This document shows positions 8,738 through 17,108 of a stretch of 40,794 nt of DNA, one piece after another (position 1 is the first letter of the stretch; every line of letters begins with the position of its first letter). The notes under the pieces were generated by a model, which worked only from the letters and a program-made list of their open reading frames with translations, did not search any database and was not told the origin of the DNA. This DNA is from Rhodocyclaceae bacterium (lineage in GTDB: Bacteria > Pseudomonadota > Gammaproteobacteria > Burkholderiales > Rhodocyclaceae), in the NCBI GenBank assembly GCA_020445765.1, contig JAGRFY010000128.1, positions 1-40,794 on the forward strand, written 5' to 3'. The position numbers and the translations under genes were made by a program.

Positions 8738-11700
8738 TCAGAACTGGCTGCAAGTCATGAGGTCATCAACGGTCTCGTGAGGCAGATTCGGGTGCTGGAT
8801 CTCCGTCACGCAGAAGCCGAAGCTGACCCCGCCCTTCAGCGACGTAGCGGTCTGCAACGTCACCATGCCATCGGCGCCGGTCGTCCCGGTCGCGGTCTCC
8901 GCATAGCTGCCAGAGAACTCGCCGGCGACGGTAGCACCGCCGATCGGCCTGCCGAGATCGTCGACGATGCTCACAATGGCCACCGCAAGCTTGCTGCCCT
9001 TGCCGGCGTTCGCCGTGGTCAGGGTGATACCGCCGATGTGCAGCGACGTCGCCGCGCCCCCGCTACCCTGCGGTGTAGCCGACGCGGATGCGCTGACGGC
9101 GCTCTCATTGCCGCTGGTATCGACCGCCAGGACGCGATAGACGTAGGTCAGGCCATTGGTCAGTCCGCCATCGACGTAGGCCGATGCGCCTACACCGTTA
9201 GCACTGGTCAGCCGCGTGAATGGCCCCGCGACATCCGTCGCGCGCTCGACATGGTAGGCGGCGAGATCAGCCTCGGCGTTGTCCGCCCAGTCGAGCGAGA
9301 CCTGGGCATCACCGGCAGTCGCGACGAGGCCGGTGGGTGCCGCCGGTGGCGTCGAATCGCCGCCGCCGAGGGTGATCGAGTCGACCGTCTCGCTGCCCAG
9401 CGGATCGAACAGCGCACCGGCCAGTGTGACGTTGACCACCCGCAGCGAATAGACACCATCGGCACCGGCCGCCACGCTGAAGCTGGCAACCCCGCGGCGG
9501 TCGCTGTATTGCGTCCGGTTCACATGAGTGCCATCCGGCAACGTCCATTGGCCGGTGACGATCGCGCTCTGCTGCGGCACGCCGAGCCCGTTCAGGACAT
9601 TGACCGCGCCCTCGACGATCGAGCTGCCCCGCAGCTTGCCGGTAGACATGTCGATCGAGGTCAGCAGCGAGCGTTCCGAATGGCCATCGACGCTGATCGT
9701 GACACTGGCACTGTCGCTGTCGCCACTGTTGTCGGTGACCGTCACGGTGGCGACGAAGGTGCCGACCGACGCGTAGGTGTGGAACGGGTTGGCGCCGGAG
9801 CCACTGCTGCCATCGCCGAAATCCCACGCGTAAGTGACGATCGTTCCGTCGACATCGGACGAACCGCTGGCACTCAAGGCAACGCCGAGCGGCGCGAGTC
9901 CGGACGACGGCGCTGCGCTGGCCTGCGCGGTCGGCGGCTGGTTGGCGCCGCCGACCTCGATCGCCAGCACGTCTTCGGAGAAGTCGCCGCGGCTGTCGTA
10001 CACACGCAGGGTCGCGGTGTAGCTGCCGTCGTTGCTGAAGGTAAAGTAGGCGGGACTGCCGAACGAGGTACGACCGTCGCTGATCCGCCACTCGATGTTG
10101 CCGAGGGCGCCGTCAGGATCGTAGGAGCCGGTTGCGAACAGTTGAACGCTGAGCGGCGACGGGCCGCTGAGGCTCGTCGGCGAGCCGCTGGCAACGGCCA
10201 CCGGCAGCACGTTCGGCGCGCTCGCCTGCACCATGATCGCCTGCGACGCACTGCGGCCGCTGCTGTCGGTGACCGTCAGCAGTACAGGGTATTCGCCGGG
10301 CTCGACAAAGCTGATGCTCGGATTTGTCTGCGTCGAGGTCGCGCCACCGCCAAAATCCCACAGCACACTGACCGCTCCCCCTTCCGGATCGAACGAACCG
10401 AGGGCGGAGAAGCCTACCGTGAGCGGCACGTCACCGCTGCGCACCGATGACGTGGCGATCGCGACCGGGAAGCGGTCGGCGCCGTCCAGCACCTCGGACA
10501 GGCCGATACGGTAGTTCGCCGACGCGGCCACGCCGGTCACCGGGTCGAAGTTCCTCATCTGCGATGCGGCGATCAGCGTATCGCTGCCGCGGCTGGCCAC
10601 CGCCGGGTCGGTCTCGCCGATCGGCGAGTCGTCGATCAGGAAGCCCTGCAGGTCGATGATCGAGCCATCGACGCCGACGCGCATGCCGTAGAGGTCGCTG
10701 CGGGCGTCGAGTTGTTCGAGCGCATGGGGTGCGAGGCGGTTCTTCTGGTCCTGGAAGACGACGATGTAGTCGCGCCCGTCGAAGCTGATCGACGGTCGAT
10801 ACTGGTTGCCGGACCACGGCGTCGCGTTGACGCGGAGCGGGGTCGCCGTATTCGCCGGATCGATCAGGACCAACTCCAGGTCGTTCTCGACACCGGACGT
10901 CAACTCCCGGCTCCTGGCGAACAGCGCGTTGCTGCCGCTCGACGCGATCGCGATGCGGTGGATGAAGTTGCCGCCGGCAGTCGACATGAAGCCGGCGATC
11001 TCGAACGGATTGCCCTTCCCGCCGTTCGCATCGACGAACACGCCGACTGAATTCCCCAGCGAATCGTCGTGGGTCACGTTGGTGTGCCAGGCCGCCAGCC
11101 ACTTGTCGCCGACGGTTGCGACCACCGTCTCGAGCGCATAGACCGTGAACGGGCTCACGCTGGAATCGCCGAGCAGGATCGGTGAAGCGTCGAGGAGCTG
11201 GCCGGCGCCGTTGACGCGGGCACCGATCGGGAAGATGTTCTGGACCGTGAAACCGAAGCGACGTGCGACGACCAGGAAGTCGCCGTTGAGGGCGGCGATA
11301 TTGACCGGGCCGAAGCCGTTGCTCATCACGGTGCTGGCGGCAGCGTCCAACGGGCTGCCATCCTGGGCGATTCGCCGCGCAACGATGTCGCCGCCGCTTG
11401 GCCAGCTCACCAGGTAATGGCTGCCGTTCCAGGCGACGCCCGGCGAACCGGGACCGCCGAGGGTCGGGCCGCGGTCGAGTTCCACCGGCGGGCCGACCGG
11501 CACGCCGAGCGCGTCAAGGGGCTGTACGCGCACCGCCACTTCGCCGGCAATATCTTCGCGATACCCGAGCAGATAGCCGTCGGCGCCAGCCGCCAGCTTC
11601 GACCGGTACTGCCGCGGCTCGCCGGTCGAGATGCCGCCCTTGAGGCCAATCAGCTGATCGTTGCCATTGTCGTCGGTGGCGACGGTGGCACCGATGACGT

Positions 11701-12850
11701 CGTACTCGTTGCCGGCGAATTCGGTCCACACCAACTGGACGCGACCCGTTCCGGTACCGGCCATGATGCCGGACTGGGCCGGGGCGAGTGGGCTGCCACC
11801 GGGATTCAGCACTAGCCCGGAGGATGCATCGACGCGGGCGACATGGAGTATGCGGTCGGCGGTGTGGTCCCAGCCGATTCGCCAGTTGCTGCCGTCCCAG
11901 GCCACGCCGACGACGTTGCCGAACGGCGACGATGCACCGGCGATATCGACGCCGTCGACGTCGAGCAGGACGCCGCCGGGCGATACCCTCGCCCCCATAA
12001 TGGTCAGCGTAGCGTCCGCGCGTTGCCGGTTCCACGCGATGTAGTAGCCCTGGTCCGTCGCACCGAGGGCCGAGATGTAGGCGCCGTCGAGCAGCAGGAA
12101 CGGGTTGCCGGCGACGAGCAGGGAATCGATCAGCACCGCACCGGTACCGTTGCTGGCGGAGAAGGTCAGCATGTAGGTGCCGCCGGCGTGCGCGAGGCGC
12201 AGCGCGCTGCCGGTATAGACGCCCGCGGGCACGACGCTCACCGTCGGTGGATCCAGCACCACGCCATCGGCGTCGATTCGTACCGCCACGATGTCACCGG
12301 TAACGTCGTTACCGACCGCGGCAACCATCCAGCCGTTGCCGTCGGACGCCACCGCGTAGGCGCCGGTCTGCAGGCCGTGCAGCGGAATCGGCACCGGGTC
12401 GACCACGGTGCCGTCGGGTGCGACGCGCACCGCTGCCAGCGTCGACGAATAGTAGAAGCCGGTGCCGGAGAGCGACGCCGCGCGGAACACCACCAGCCAG
12501 TGGCTGCCGTTCCAGGCGACCTTCGGCGCGGTCGCGCTGCCGGGTCCGGCGTGGATCGCGATCGGCACCGGGTCGAGCGACGTACCGTCGTCGGCAAGAC
12601 GGACGCCGTAGATGTCGTGGGAAGTTTCGTAGTCGTTATATGTGAACGGGTTCGCGCGCTCGTCGGACCACACCGCCAGGCGCGACCCGGCGCCACCCGC
12701 GATGTCCGGCGAGACTTGATCGCCTGCGGCGACCGCGACCGTACCATCGTTCGGCAGCAGCTGATCGAGCCCGGGAAGGCGTGCCTCGGCGACCAGGCTG
12801 ATCAGCAGCGCCAGGGCGACCAGCGTGCGCGCAATGATCGATCGGCTCAT
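8738..12850 (-). CDS. Large exported protein with propeller-like repeats, three PKD domains and FN3
   Basis: 1370-residue protein with a signal peptide (residues 1-23, ending LISLVAEA). Residues 30-700 hold repeats of the type WNGSHWLVVF, WDGSNWRIGW and WNGSHYLVSW, each near DG(T/S)xxDPxP-like strands, suggesting beta-propeller blades. Three PKD domains follow at roughly 785-870, 875-960 and 970-1045 (WDFGGGATS, WRISDGRTS, WDFGDGSSG). Next are a beta-rich segment at 1055-1165, an FN3 domain at 1170-1262 and an Ig-like C-terminal domain. The ATG at 12850 was chosen because GGGAGGAGC precedes it and it exposes the signal peptide. Secreted or surface attachment is inferred; no catalytic motif, LPXTG or autotransporter barrel was seen. 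A sigma-54-type promoter lies upstream. Confidence 0.85.
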   Translation of the reverse strand: MSRSIIARTLVALALLISLVAEARLPGLDQLLPNDGTVAVAAGDQVSPDIAGGAGSRLAVWSDERANPFTYNDYETSHDIYGVRLADDGTSLDPVPIAIHAGPGSATAPKVAWNGSHWLVVFRAASLSGTGFYYSSTLAAVRVAPDGTVVDPVPIPLHGLQTGAYAVASDGNGWMVAAVGNDVTGDIVAVRIDADGVVLDPPTVSVVPAGVYTGSALRLAHAGGTYMLTFSASNGTGAVLIDSLLVAGNPFLLLDGAYISALGATDQGYYIAWNRQRADATLTIMGARVSPGGVLLDVDGVDIAGASSPFGNVVGVAWDGSNWRIGWDHTADRILHVARVDASSGLVLNPGGSPLAPAQSGIMAGTGTGRVQLVWTEFAGNEYDVIGATVATDDNGNDQLIGLKGGISTGEPRQYRSKLAAGADGYLLGYREDIAGEVAVRVQPLDALGVPVGPPVELDRGPTLGGPGSPGVAWNGSHYLVSWPSGGDIVARRIAQDGSPLDAAASTVMSNGFGPVNIAALNGDFLVVARRFGFTVQNIFPIGARVNGAGQLLDASPILLGDSSVSPFTVYALETVVATVGDKWLAAWHTNVTHDDSLGNSVGVFVDANGGKGNPFEIAGFMSTAGGNFIHRIAIASSGSNALFARSRELTSGVENDLELVLIDPANTATPLRVNATPWSGNQYRPSISFDGRDYIVVFQDQKNRLAPHALEQLDARSDLYGMRVGVDGSIIDLQGFLIDDSPIGETDPAVASRGSDTLIAASQMRNFDPVTGVAASANYRIGLSEVLDGADRFPVAIATSSVRSGDVPLTVGFSALGSFDPEGGAVSVLWDFGGGATSTQTNPSISFVEPGEYPVLLTVTDSSGRSASQAIMVQASAPNVLPVAVASGSPTSLSGPSPLSVQLFATGSYDPDGALGNIEWRISDGRTSFGSPAYFTFSNDGSYTATLRVYDSRGDFSEDVLAIEVGGANQPPTAQASAAPSSGLAPLGVALSASGSSDVDGTIVTYAWDFGDGSSGSGANPFHTYASVGTFVATVTVTDNSGDSDSASVTISVDGHSERSLLTSIDMSTGKLRGSSIVEGAVNVLNGLGVPQQSAIVTGQWTLPDGTHVNRTQYSDRRGVASFSVAAGADGVYSLRVVNVTLAGALFDPLGSETVDSITLGGGDSTPPAAPTGLVATAGDAQVSLDWADNAEADLAAYHVERATDVAGPFTRLTSANGVGASAYVDGGLTNGLTYVYRVLAVDTSGNESAVSASASATPQGSGGAATSLHIGGITLTTANAGKGSKLAVAIVSIVDDLGRPIGGATVAGEFSGSYAETATGTTGADGMVTLQTATSLKGGVSFGFCVTEIQHPNLPHETVDDLMTCSQF

Positions 12851-12904
12851 TCTTGCTCCTCCCATCTTCTGATTTTTGGCATGCAGCATCGTCAGAGGAA
12901 TTAC

Positions 12905-12919
12905 GCACAAGACGTGCCA
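12905..12919 (-). promoter_or_regulatory. Sigma-54 (-24/-12) promoter for the PKD-protein gene
   Basis: On the - strand the sequence reads TGGCACG-TCTT-GTGC. This matches the RpoN consensus TGGCACG-N4-TTGC at 10 of the 11 specified positions, with the invariant GG and GC ten bases apart. The predicted start near 12893 would give a leader of about 43 nt before the ATG at 12850. Function is inferred from the match; sigma-54 promoters require an AAA+ enhancer-binding protein, and none is encoded in the window. Confidence 0.6.
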
Positions 12920-13007
12920 CAACTGCACCATGCTGGAACACCCGTTGCCCGAGCGGCTTGACCAGGATCAAAAGGCAGCCGCCCCGGCCTGCGACTCTCG
13001 CCGTTTC

Positions 13008-13041
13008 GGGTGATTTCGCCAGCAGCAATGCCAAATCACCC
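13008..13041. promoter_or_regulatory. 9-bp inverted repeat at enhancer distance from the sigma-54 promoter
   Basis: GGGTGATTT (13008-13016) and AAATCACCC (13033-13041) are perfect inverted copies with 16 bases between them. They are centred about 130 bp upstream of the predicted sigma-54 start, the usual range for an activator site. The alternative is a terminator for the GGDEF-EAL gene, which ends 70 bp away on the same strand, but no T-run follows. A second overlapping repeat, CCAAAT/ATTTGG (13031-13049), uses the right arm. Confidence 0.4.
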
Positions 13042-13069
13042 ACATTTGGGCCGTGCGGATTATCGTCAC

Positions 13070-13096
13070 CCGTCGATTGCCGCCGGAAATCGACGG
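13070..13096 (-). terminator. Weak hairpin after the GGDEF-EAL gene
   Basis: CCGTCGATT (13070-13078) pairs with AATCGACGG (13088-13096) around a 9-nt loop, 14 bp beyond the stop codon of the GGDEF-EAL gene on the - strand. It is placed as a terminator would be, but lacks a T-run. Confidence 0.35.
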
Positions 13097-13110
13097 CAAG
13101 TGGCGCACAC

Positions 13111-15588
13111 TCAATTGGCGGCGATGTATGGACTCGACACGCGTGGCTTCCGGCTGCGTACCCACGCTTCCAGCTCGTCGGCCGGCAACGCACGAGCGTA
13201 GAGGAATCCCTGCGCCTGATGGCAGCCATGCTGCCGCAAGAAGACTTCCTGCCCCGGCTTTTCGACCCCTTCCGCGACGACAGTCAGATCCAGGCTGTTG
13301 CCGAGCTGGATGATGGCTCGGGTGATCGCGGCATCGTCCGGATCGACCTCGAGGTCACGAATGAAGCTCCTGTCGATCTTGAGCACGTCCACGGCCAGCC
13401 GCTTCAGATTCACGAGGGACGAATAGCCGGTGCCGATATCGTCGATGGCGAGCCGCACGCCGAGGGCGTGGAAGCGCGCCAGACGTTCGGCAATGGCGTC
13501 CACGCGTTCCATCAGTGCGCTTTCGGTAATCTCGATCTCGAGTCCGGTCGGATCGACGCCCGACTCCGCAATGACCGCCAGCAGCCGCTCGACGTAGTCG
13601 TCGCGCCCGAGCTGGATCGCCGACAGATTGACGGCCATCGTGAACGGCTGCAGCCCTTGGCGATCCCAGGCGCGCTTTTGCTCGCACGCCGTGCGCAGAA
13701 TCCATTCGCCGAGCGGCACGATCAGTCGCGACTCTTCGGCAACCGGCACGAACGCGTCCGGATAGACCATGCGCTCCGCACTGCGCCACCGCACCAACGC
13801 CTCGACGCCAGCGACCCTGCCGCTGTCGATTTCGATGCGCGGCTGGTAGTGAAGGCGGAATGCGGATTCGTCGATCGCGGCGCGTATCGAGGCCTCGACC
13901 TGCTTGCGGGTCTGGGCGGCGTCGTTGAGTTCCTGGTCAAAGAACTGGAAGTTGCAGCGGCCTTCCTGCTTCGCCTTGTACAGCGCCAGATCCGCGTTCT
14001 TCAGCAACTGCTCGGAACTGTCGCCGTCACTGGGGCAGACGGCAATGCCAACGCTGGCCGACACGTAGATATCGTGCTCGGCCAGTTCGAACGATTCCGA
14101 GATCGCGTCCACCATCTTCCGCCCGAGCACGGCGGCGGCGGCGGAATCGGACAGGTGGGTGGCGATGACTGCAAACTCGTCCCCACCGAGGCGCGCGACG
14201 GTATCGGTCGTGCGAACCAGATCCCGCAATCGGCCGGCGACCTGCTTGAGCAGTTCGTCACCGACCGGATGACCGAGCGTGTCGTTGACATCCTTGAAGT
14301 TGTCGAGGTCGAGCAGCAGCACGCCTAGGGTATCTCGGCTTCGCTGCACGTCCGCGAGTGCCGCGCTCAACTGATCGTGGAAGCGAATGCGGTTGGCGAG
14401 ACCGGTCAGCGCGTCGTGATGGGCGAGGCGGGCGAGTTGCTTCTGCGCGGCGCCAAGGCGCTCCAGCATCAGGTTGAAGGTCTGCCCGAGCCTGGCCACC
14501 TCGGCAAAGTCACCGACTTCGAAGCGATGGTCGACCGAGCCACTGGCCACCACCGACGCGGCAACCTGCTCGAGCTCACGCAACGGCCTCGCAAGTCGGC
14601 GTGCCGCGAGCGCGCTGAACAGCACGGCGCCAACCAGCACGGCGAGGCCGATCAACAAGTAGATCATCGTCAATTGCCCGAGCGGGCCGCGGATCAAGGC
14701 CGGGTCGGCACGCAGGCGCACGGCGAGTCGAAGTGGCGCGAGCATCGCGTGGAGCTCGAGCGGCTTGGTCTGGGTCAGCGATTGGGCACTGGCAGTCGAC
14801 CCGCCGCCGGCCTCGTCCTGGCCGAGAATCGGACGACCGTCGTACAGCAACTGCACCGAACCGTCGGCGGCCTCGGGTGCCGAATTGCCGACCAGACGCG
14901 TCAGGTCGATGCGATGCACGAGGGCACCTTCCGGACTCAGCGTACCGACATAGAAGATCGGCTCGGCAACCAGCAGGGTCGCCCGGCCGGCGCGCTCCTC
15001 GACCGTCACGTAGGGCTGACCCTGTTCGAGCACGCCCACCTTCCATCGATCACTGTCGGAGGCTATGCCCGCAGCACCTGCCACCGGATGTCCCTCGAAG
15101 TCCGTCAGCGTGATCTCTACCGGCACGCCATTGACCGTCGAAAAGCCCTCGAGGAAAGGGTCGAGCGAGGTTCGGCGCGTATAACTGTCCATCAGGGCGT
15201 TCAGCACCAGCGCATTCTGCTTGAGTTCGCTCAGCGTCGTCGCCACCGAATTGAGCGTCGTACTGAGCCGGCTTGCAAGCAGCGCGGTCTGATGCGACAG
15301 CCCGTCCCTGACGCCTTGCGAGATCTGGGCGCGGGTTACGATGAACGAGACGCCGCCGATCGCCGCGACGAACAGCAGGGTCAGCGCCGATGCAGCCAGT
15401 GCAATCCGTGTGGCGAGCCCGAAGCCAGCGGGCCGCCCGCCGTCGCGGGAGCCGGTCCGCCGCAGCGAACCGCTCAGTGTGCGCCGTGCGTCCGAAATCG
15501 GCGCATCCTCGGCGCCCTCACCGCCCTGCGGCCGCGGCGACGCTGGAAGGCCCGACCCAGCAGGCGACTCGGGCGCGGATGCCACCAT
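13111..15588 (-). CDS. Membrane sensor GGDEF-EAL protein (c-di-GMP turnover)
   Basis: 825 residues. A disordered cytoplasmic lead (1-60) is followed by a membrane helix (62-84), a periplasmic Cache-like sensor region (about 85-290), a second helix (about 297-322), a HAMP-like segment, then GGDEF and EAL domains. The cyclase motif GGDEF is intact at residues 468-472, and the inhibitory RxxD site (RTTD) starts at 459, exactly five residues before it. The phosphodiesterase domain has EALVRW from 596, NLSAIQL, EITES, IDDIGTGYSS, KIDRSF and AEGVE, so both activities look possible. The ATG at 15588 lies 10 bp after the upstream binding-protein gene with AGGAC ahead; a longer frame overlapping that gene was rejected. 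The partner gene suggests ligand sensing through a binding protein. Confidence 0.9.
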   Translation of the reverse strand: MVASAPESPAGSGLPASPRPQGGEGAEDAPISDARRTLSGSLRRTGSRDGGRPAGFGLATRIALAASALTLLFVAAIGGVSFIVTRAQISQGVRDGLSHQTALLASRLSTTLNSVATTLSELKQNALVLNALMDSYTRRTSLDPFLEGFSTVNGVPVEITLTDFEGHPVAGAAGIASDSDRWKVGVLEQGQPYVTVEERAGRATLLVAEPIFYVGTLSPEGALVHRIDLTRLVGNSAPEAADGSVQLLYDGRPILGQDEAGGGSTASAQSLTQTKPLELHAMLAPLRLAVRLRADPALIRGPLGQLTMIYLLIGLAVLVGAVLFSALAARRLARPLRELEQVAASVVASGSVDHRFEVGDFAEVARLGQTFNLMLERLGAAQKQLARLAHHDALTGLANRIRFHDQLSAALADVQRSRDTLGVLLLDLDNFKDVNDTLGHPVGDELLKQVAGRLRDLVRTTDTVARLGGDEFAVIATHLSDSAAAAVLGRKMVDAISESFELAEHDIYVSASVGIAVCPSDGDSSEQLLKNADLALYKAKQEGRCNFQFFDQELNDAAQTRKQVEASIRAAIDESAFRLHYQPRIEIDSGRVAGVEALVRWRSAERMVYPDAFVPVAEESRLIVPLGEWILRTACEQKRAWDRQGLQPFTMAVNLSAIQLGRDDYVERLLAVIAESGVDPTGLEIEITESALMERVDAIAERLARFHALGVRLAIDDIGTGYSSLVNLKRLAVDVLKIDRSFIRDLEVDPDDAAITRAIIQLGNSLDLTVVAEGVEKPGQEVFLRQHGCHQAQGFLYARALPADELEAWVRSRKPRVSSPYIAAN

Positions 15589-15598
15589 GCTGCGCGTC

Positions 15599-16795
15599 CT
15601 ACTGATTGCCGGCCTGCCACGACAGCGGCACGATCGCGCCGTCACTCGCGCGGTAACGTGCCATGAAGACATCTTCCGCGCCGAGCGCGTCGTGGTTCTG
15701 GGGCGAGAAAGGCCTTGCAAAGCGGCGAACCAGGCCAGGATAGTCGTGCAGTTGCTCGAGCGCCTCACGTACCGCCGAGCGCTCGGTGGTCCCGGCGCGC
15801 TCGATCGCCTGAGCCAGCAGATGGGTCAGATCGTAGGCATGGCCGACGCCAACGGGTGACTCGATCTGATCGAACTTCGAGATGCCGAACAGGCGCTCGG
15901 CGATCGCCATCACGCGCGCACGGATGTTGGTATCGGCGTTGAAGAAACTGAAGGTCTGGACTACCGAGAAGTCCACGTCGTCGAGCATGCCGCGGACCTG
16001 GTCCGCGAAGTCCCCGCCGGTGACGCCCCAGTGGCTGACGATCGGAATGCGCTCGTGCTCGGGGAGCTGGGCCATGTCGCGGAACAACACGACCGCCTCG
16101 GTATCGTTGGCGACGAAGACGATCGCCTCGGCGCCCGCGGCACGCAGCGCCTGATACTTCTCGATCATCGACTGATCGCCCCACTGGTACCACTCGATGC
16201 CGACGGACTTGGGCAGGTCGGCGGACAGGTAGTAGCGGTCGGCAGCGGCGAGATTGCTGCGCCCCCAAGAGGTATTGGGCAACAGCAGCCCCACCCGACG
16301 GGCCCCCTTCGCCAGCGCATGGCGGAACATCGCCGGCATGGCAAGGCTATCCTTCAGCGACAAGCGAAAGGCGAAGTTGGGCTGGTGACCGTTGTCGGTG
16401 ATGGCATCCGCGGCCGCCCAGGGGTCGAGAACGATCATCTGGAGATCGTGCGCCAGGTCGATGTACTCGAGCGCCACCGGACTGAAGCGTCCGACGAACA
16501 TCGCGACCATCTCTGGCATGGCGGCCAGTTCCTTGAGATTGCGAATGCCACGCGCGGTCACCGAGCGGTTGTCGCGCGACACCAGCTCGATCCGCCGCCC
16601 GCCGAGCACGCCGCCGGCTCGGTTGATCTCGTCCAGGGCGATCAGGATGCCGCGCTCGATCGCCTGCGCCGACGTACTCTTGTCGAGCCCGAATTCGGCG
16701 TCGAGTCCGACCAGGACCGGGGGGCGCTCCTGCGCATGCAGGCTAGCACCGAGGAGGGAAAGGACAGCGACCAGCAGGAGGCGCAGAAGTGACAT
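15599..16795 (-). CDS. Periplasmic type I substrate-binding protein (Peripla_BP_6)
   Basis: 398-residue ABC-type ligand-binding protein of the branched-chain amino acid/amide class. A signal peptide covers residues 1-21 (ending GASLHA). Then come VGLDAEFGLDKSTSAQAIERG, an LDEINRAGGVLGGRRIELV segment and VGLLLPNTSWGRS, all characteristic of the two-lobed type I fold. No permease or ATPase gene accompanies it. Instead it is followed by a membrane GGDEF-EAL gene only 10 bp away, so it probably acts as a ligand-loaded sensory partner rather than in transport. The ligand cannot be read from the sequence. The ATG at 16795 has AGGGA about 9 bases upstream. Confidence 0.88.
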   Translation of the reverse strand: MSLLRLLLVAVLSLLGASLHAQERPPVLVGLDAEFGLDKSTSAQAIERGILIALDEINRAGGVLGGRRIELVSRDNRSVTARGIRNLKELAAMPEMVAMFVGRFSPVALEYIDLAHDLQMIVLDPWAAADAITDNGHQPNFAFRLSLKDSLAMPAMFRHALAKGARRVGLLLPNTSWGRSNLAAADRYYLSADLPKSVGIEWYQWGDQSMIEKYQALRAAGAEAIVFVANDTEAVVLFRDMAQLPEHERIPIVSHWGVTGGDFADQVRGMLDDVDFSVVQTFSFFNADTNIRARVMAIAERLFGISKFDQIESPVGVGHAYDLTHLLAQAIERAGTTERSAVREALEQLHDYPGLVRRFARPFSPQNHDALGAEDVFMARYRASDGAIVPLSWQAGNQ

Positions 16796-17108
16796 GGCAG
16801 ATCGATCCCTGGAAGCCCGGAGACACGCTCCAATACCCTACCAACGGCACTGCCTTTCGACAGTTGAGGCGAATTGCACTGAAATCCGCATCGCGCGCGA
16901 CTGCCGACCGGCAGCACGTTTCCGCAGCGCAATATCCGGCTGACTGCCCGTCATTCCTTCGCCACAGCCGCATCACGATCCGATTTTCCATGCTTCGCAG
17001 CATCGAAATCGATTGCAGATTCCATAAGTATTCACTAACTTACTAACAAAGATTGTGCCCAGCACAAGCCTGCATCGCGCCGCAACCAACGGGAGGAGGG
17101 AAACGACA
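16796..17108. promoter_or_regulatory. Divergent intergenic region between the binding-protein gene and sqr
   Basis: 313 bp without a supported gene, serving as promoter region for both flanking genes. The sqr-proximal part is notably AT-rich for this genome (about 17010-17055). It contains a poor -35/-10 pair for the + strand (TTGCAG at 17013, TAACTT at 17036, 17-bp spacing). It also contains a tandem TNACTAAC repeat and a TTGTGC/GCACAA inverted repeat. No convincing promoter was found for the - strand gene. Confidence 0.4.
17033..17067 (+). promoter_or_regulatory. Operator-like repeats upstream of sqr
   Basis: Tandem copies of ACTAAC (17034-17039 and 17042-17047) are followed by the perfect inverted repeat TTGTGC-CCA-GCACAA (17053-17067). 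The repeat ends 41 bp before the sqr ATG and lies just downstream of the AT-rich promoter-like stretch, where a repressor site or a leader hairpin would sit. No known regulator motif was matched with confidence. Confidence 0.35.

Noticed and set aside
6111-8753. 880-codon open frame on the - strand
   Set aside because: Mirror of pgk and fba in GC-rich DNA; no family similarity.
8777-10450. 557-codon open frame on the + strand
   Set aside because: Antisense to the PKD-protein gene, whose domains are clear.
12851-12931. 27-residue N-terminal extension of the PKD protein
   Set aside because: It would bury the signal peptide and place the start near or before the predicted transcript start; a clear ribosome site precedes the ATG at 12850.
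15589-15768. 60-residue N-terminal extension of the GGDEF-EAL protein
   Set aside because: It overlaps the binding-protein gene in another frame and has no ribosome site; the ATG at 15588 is correctly placed 10 bp after that gene.
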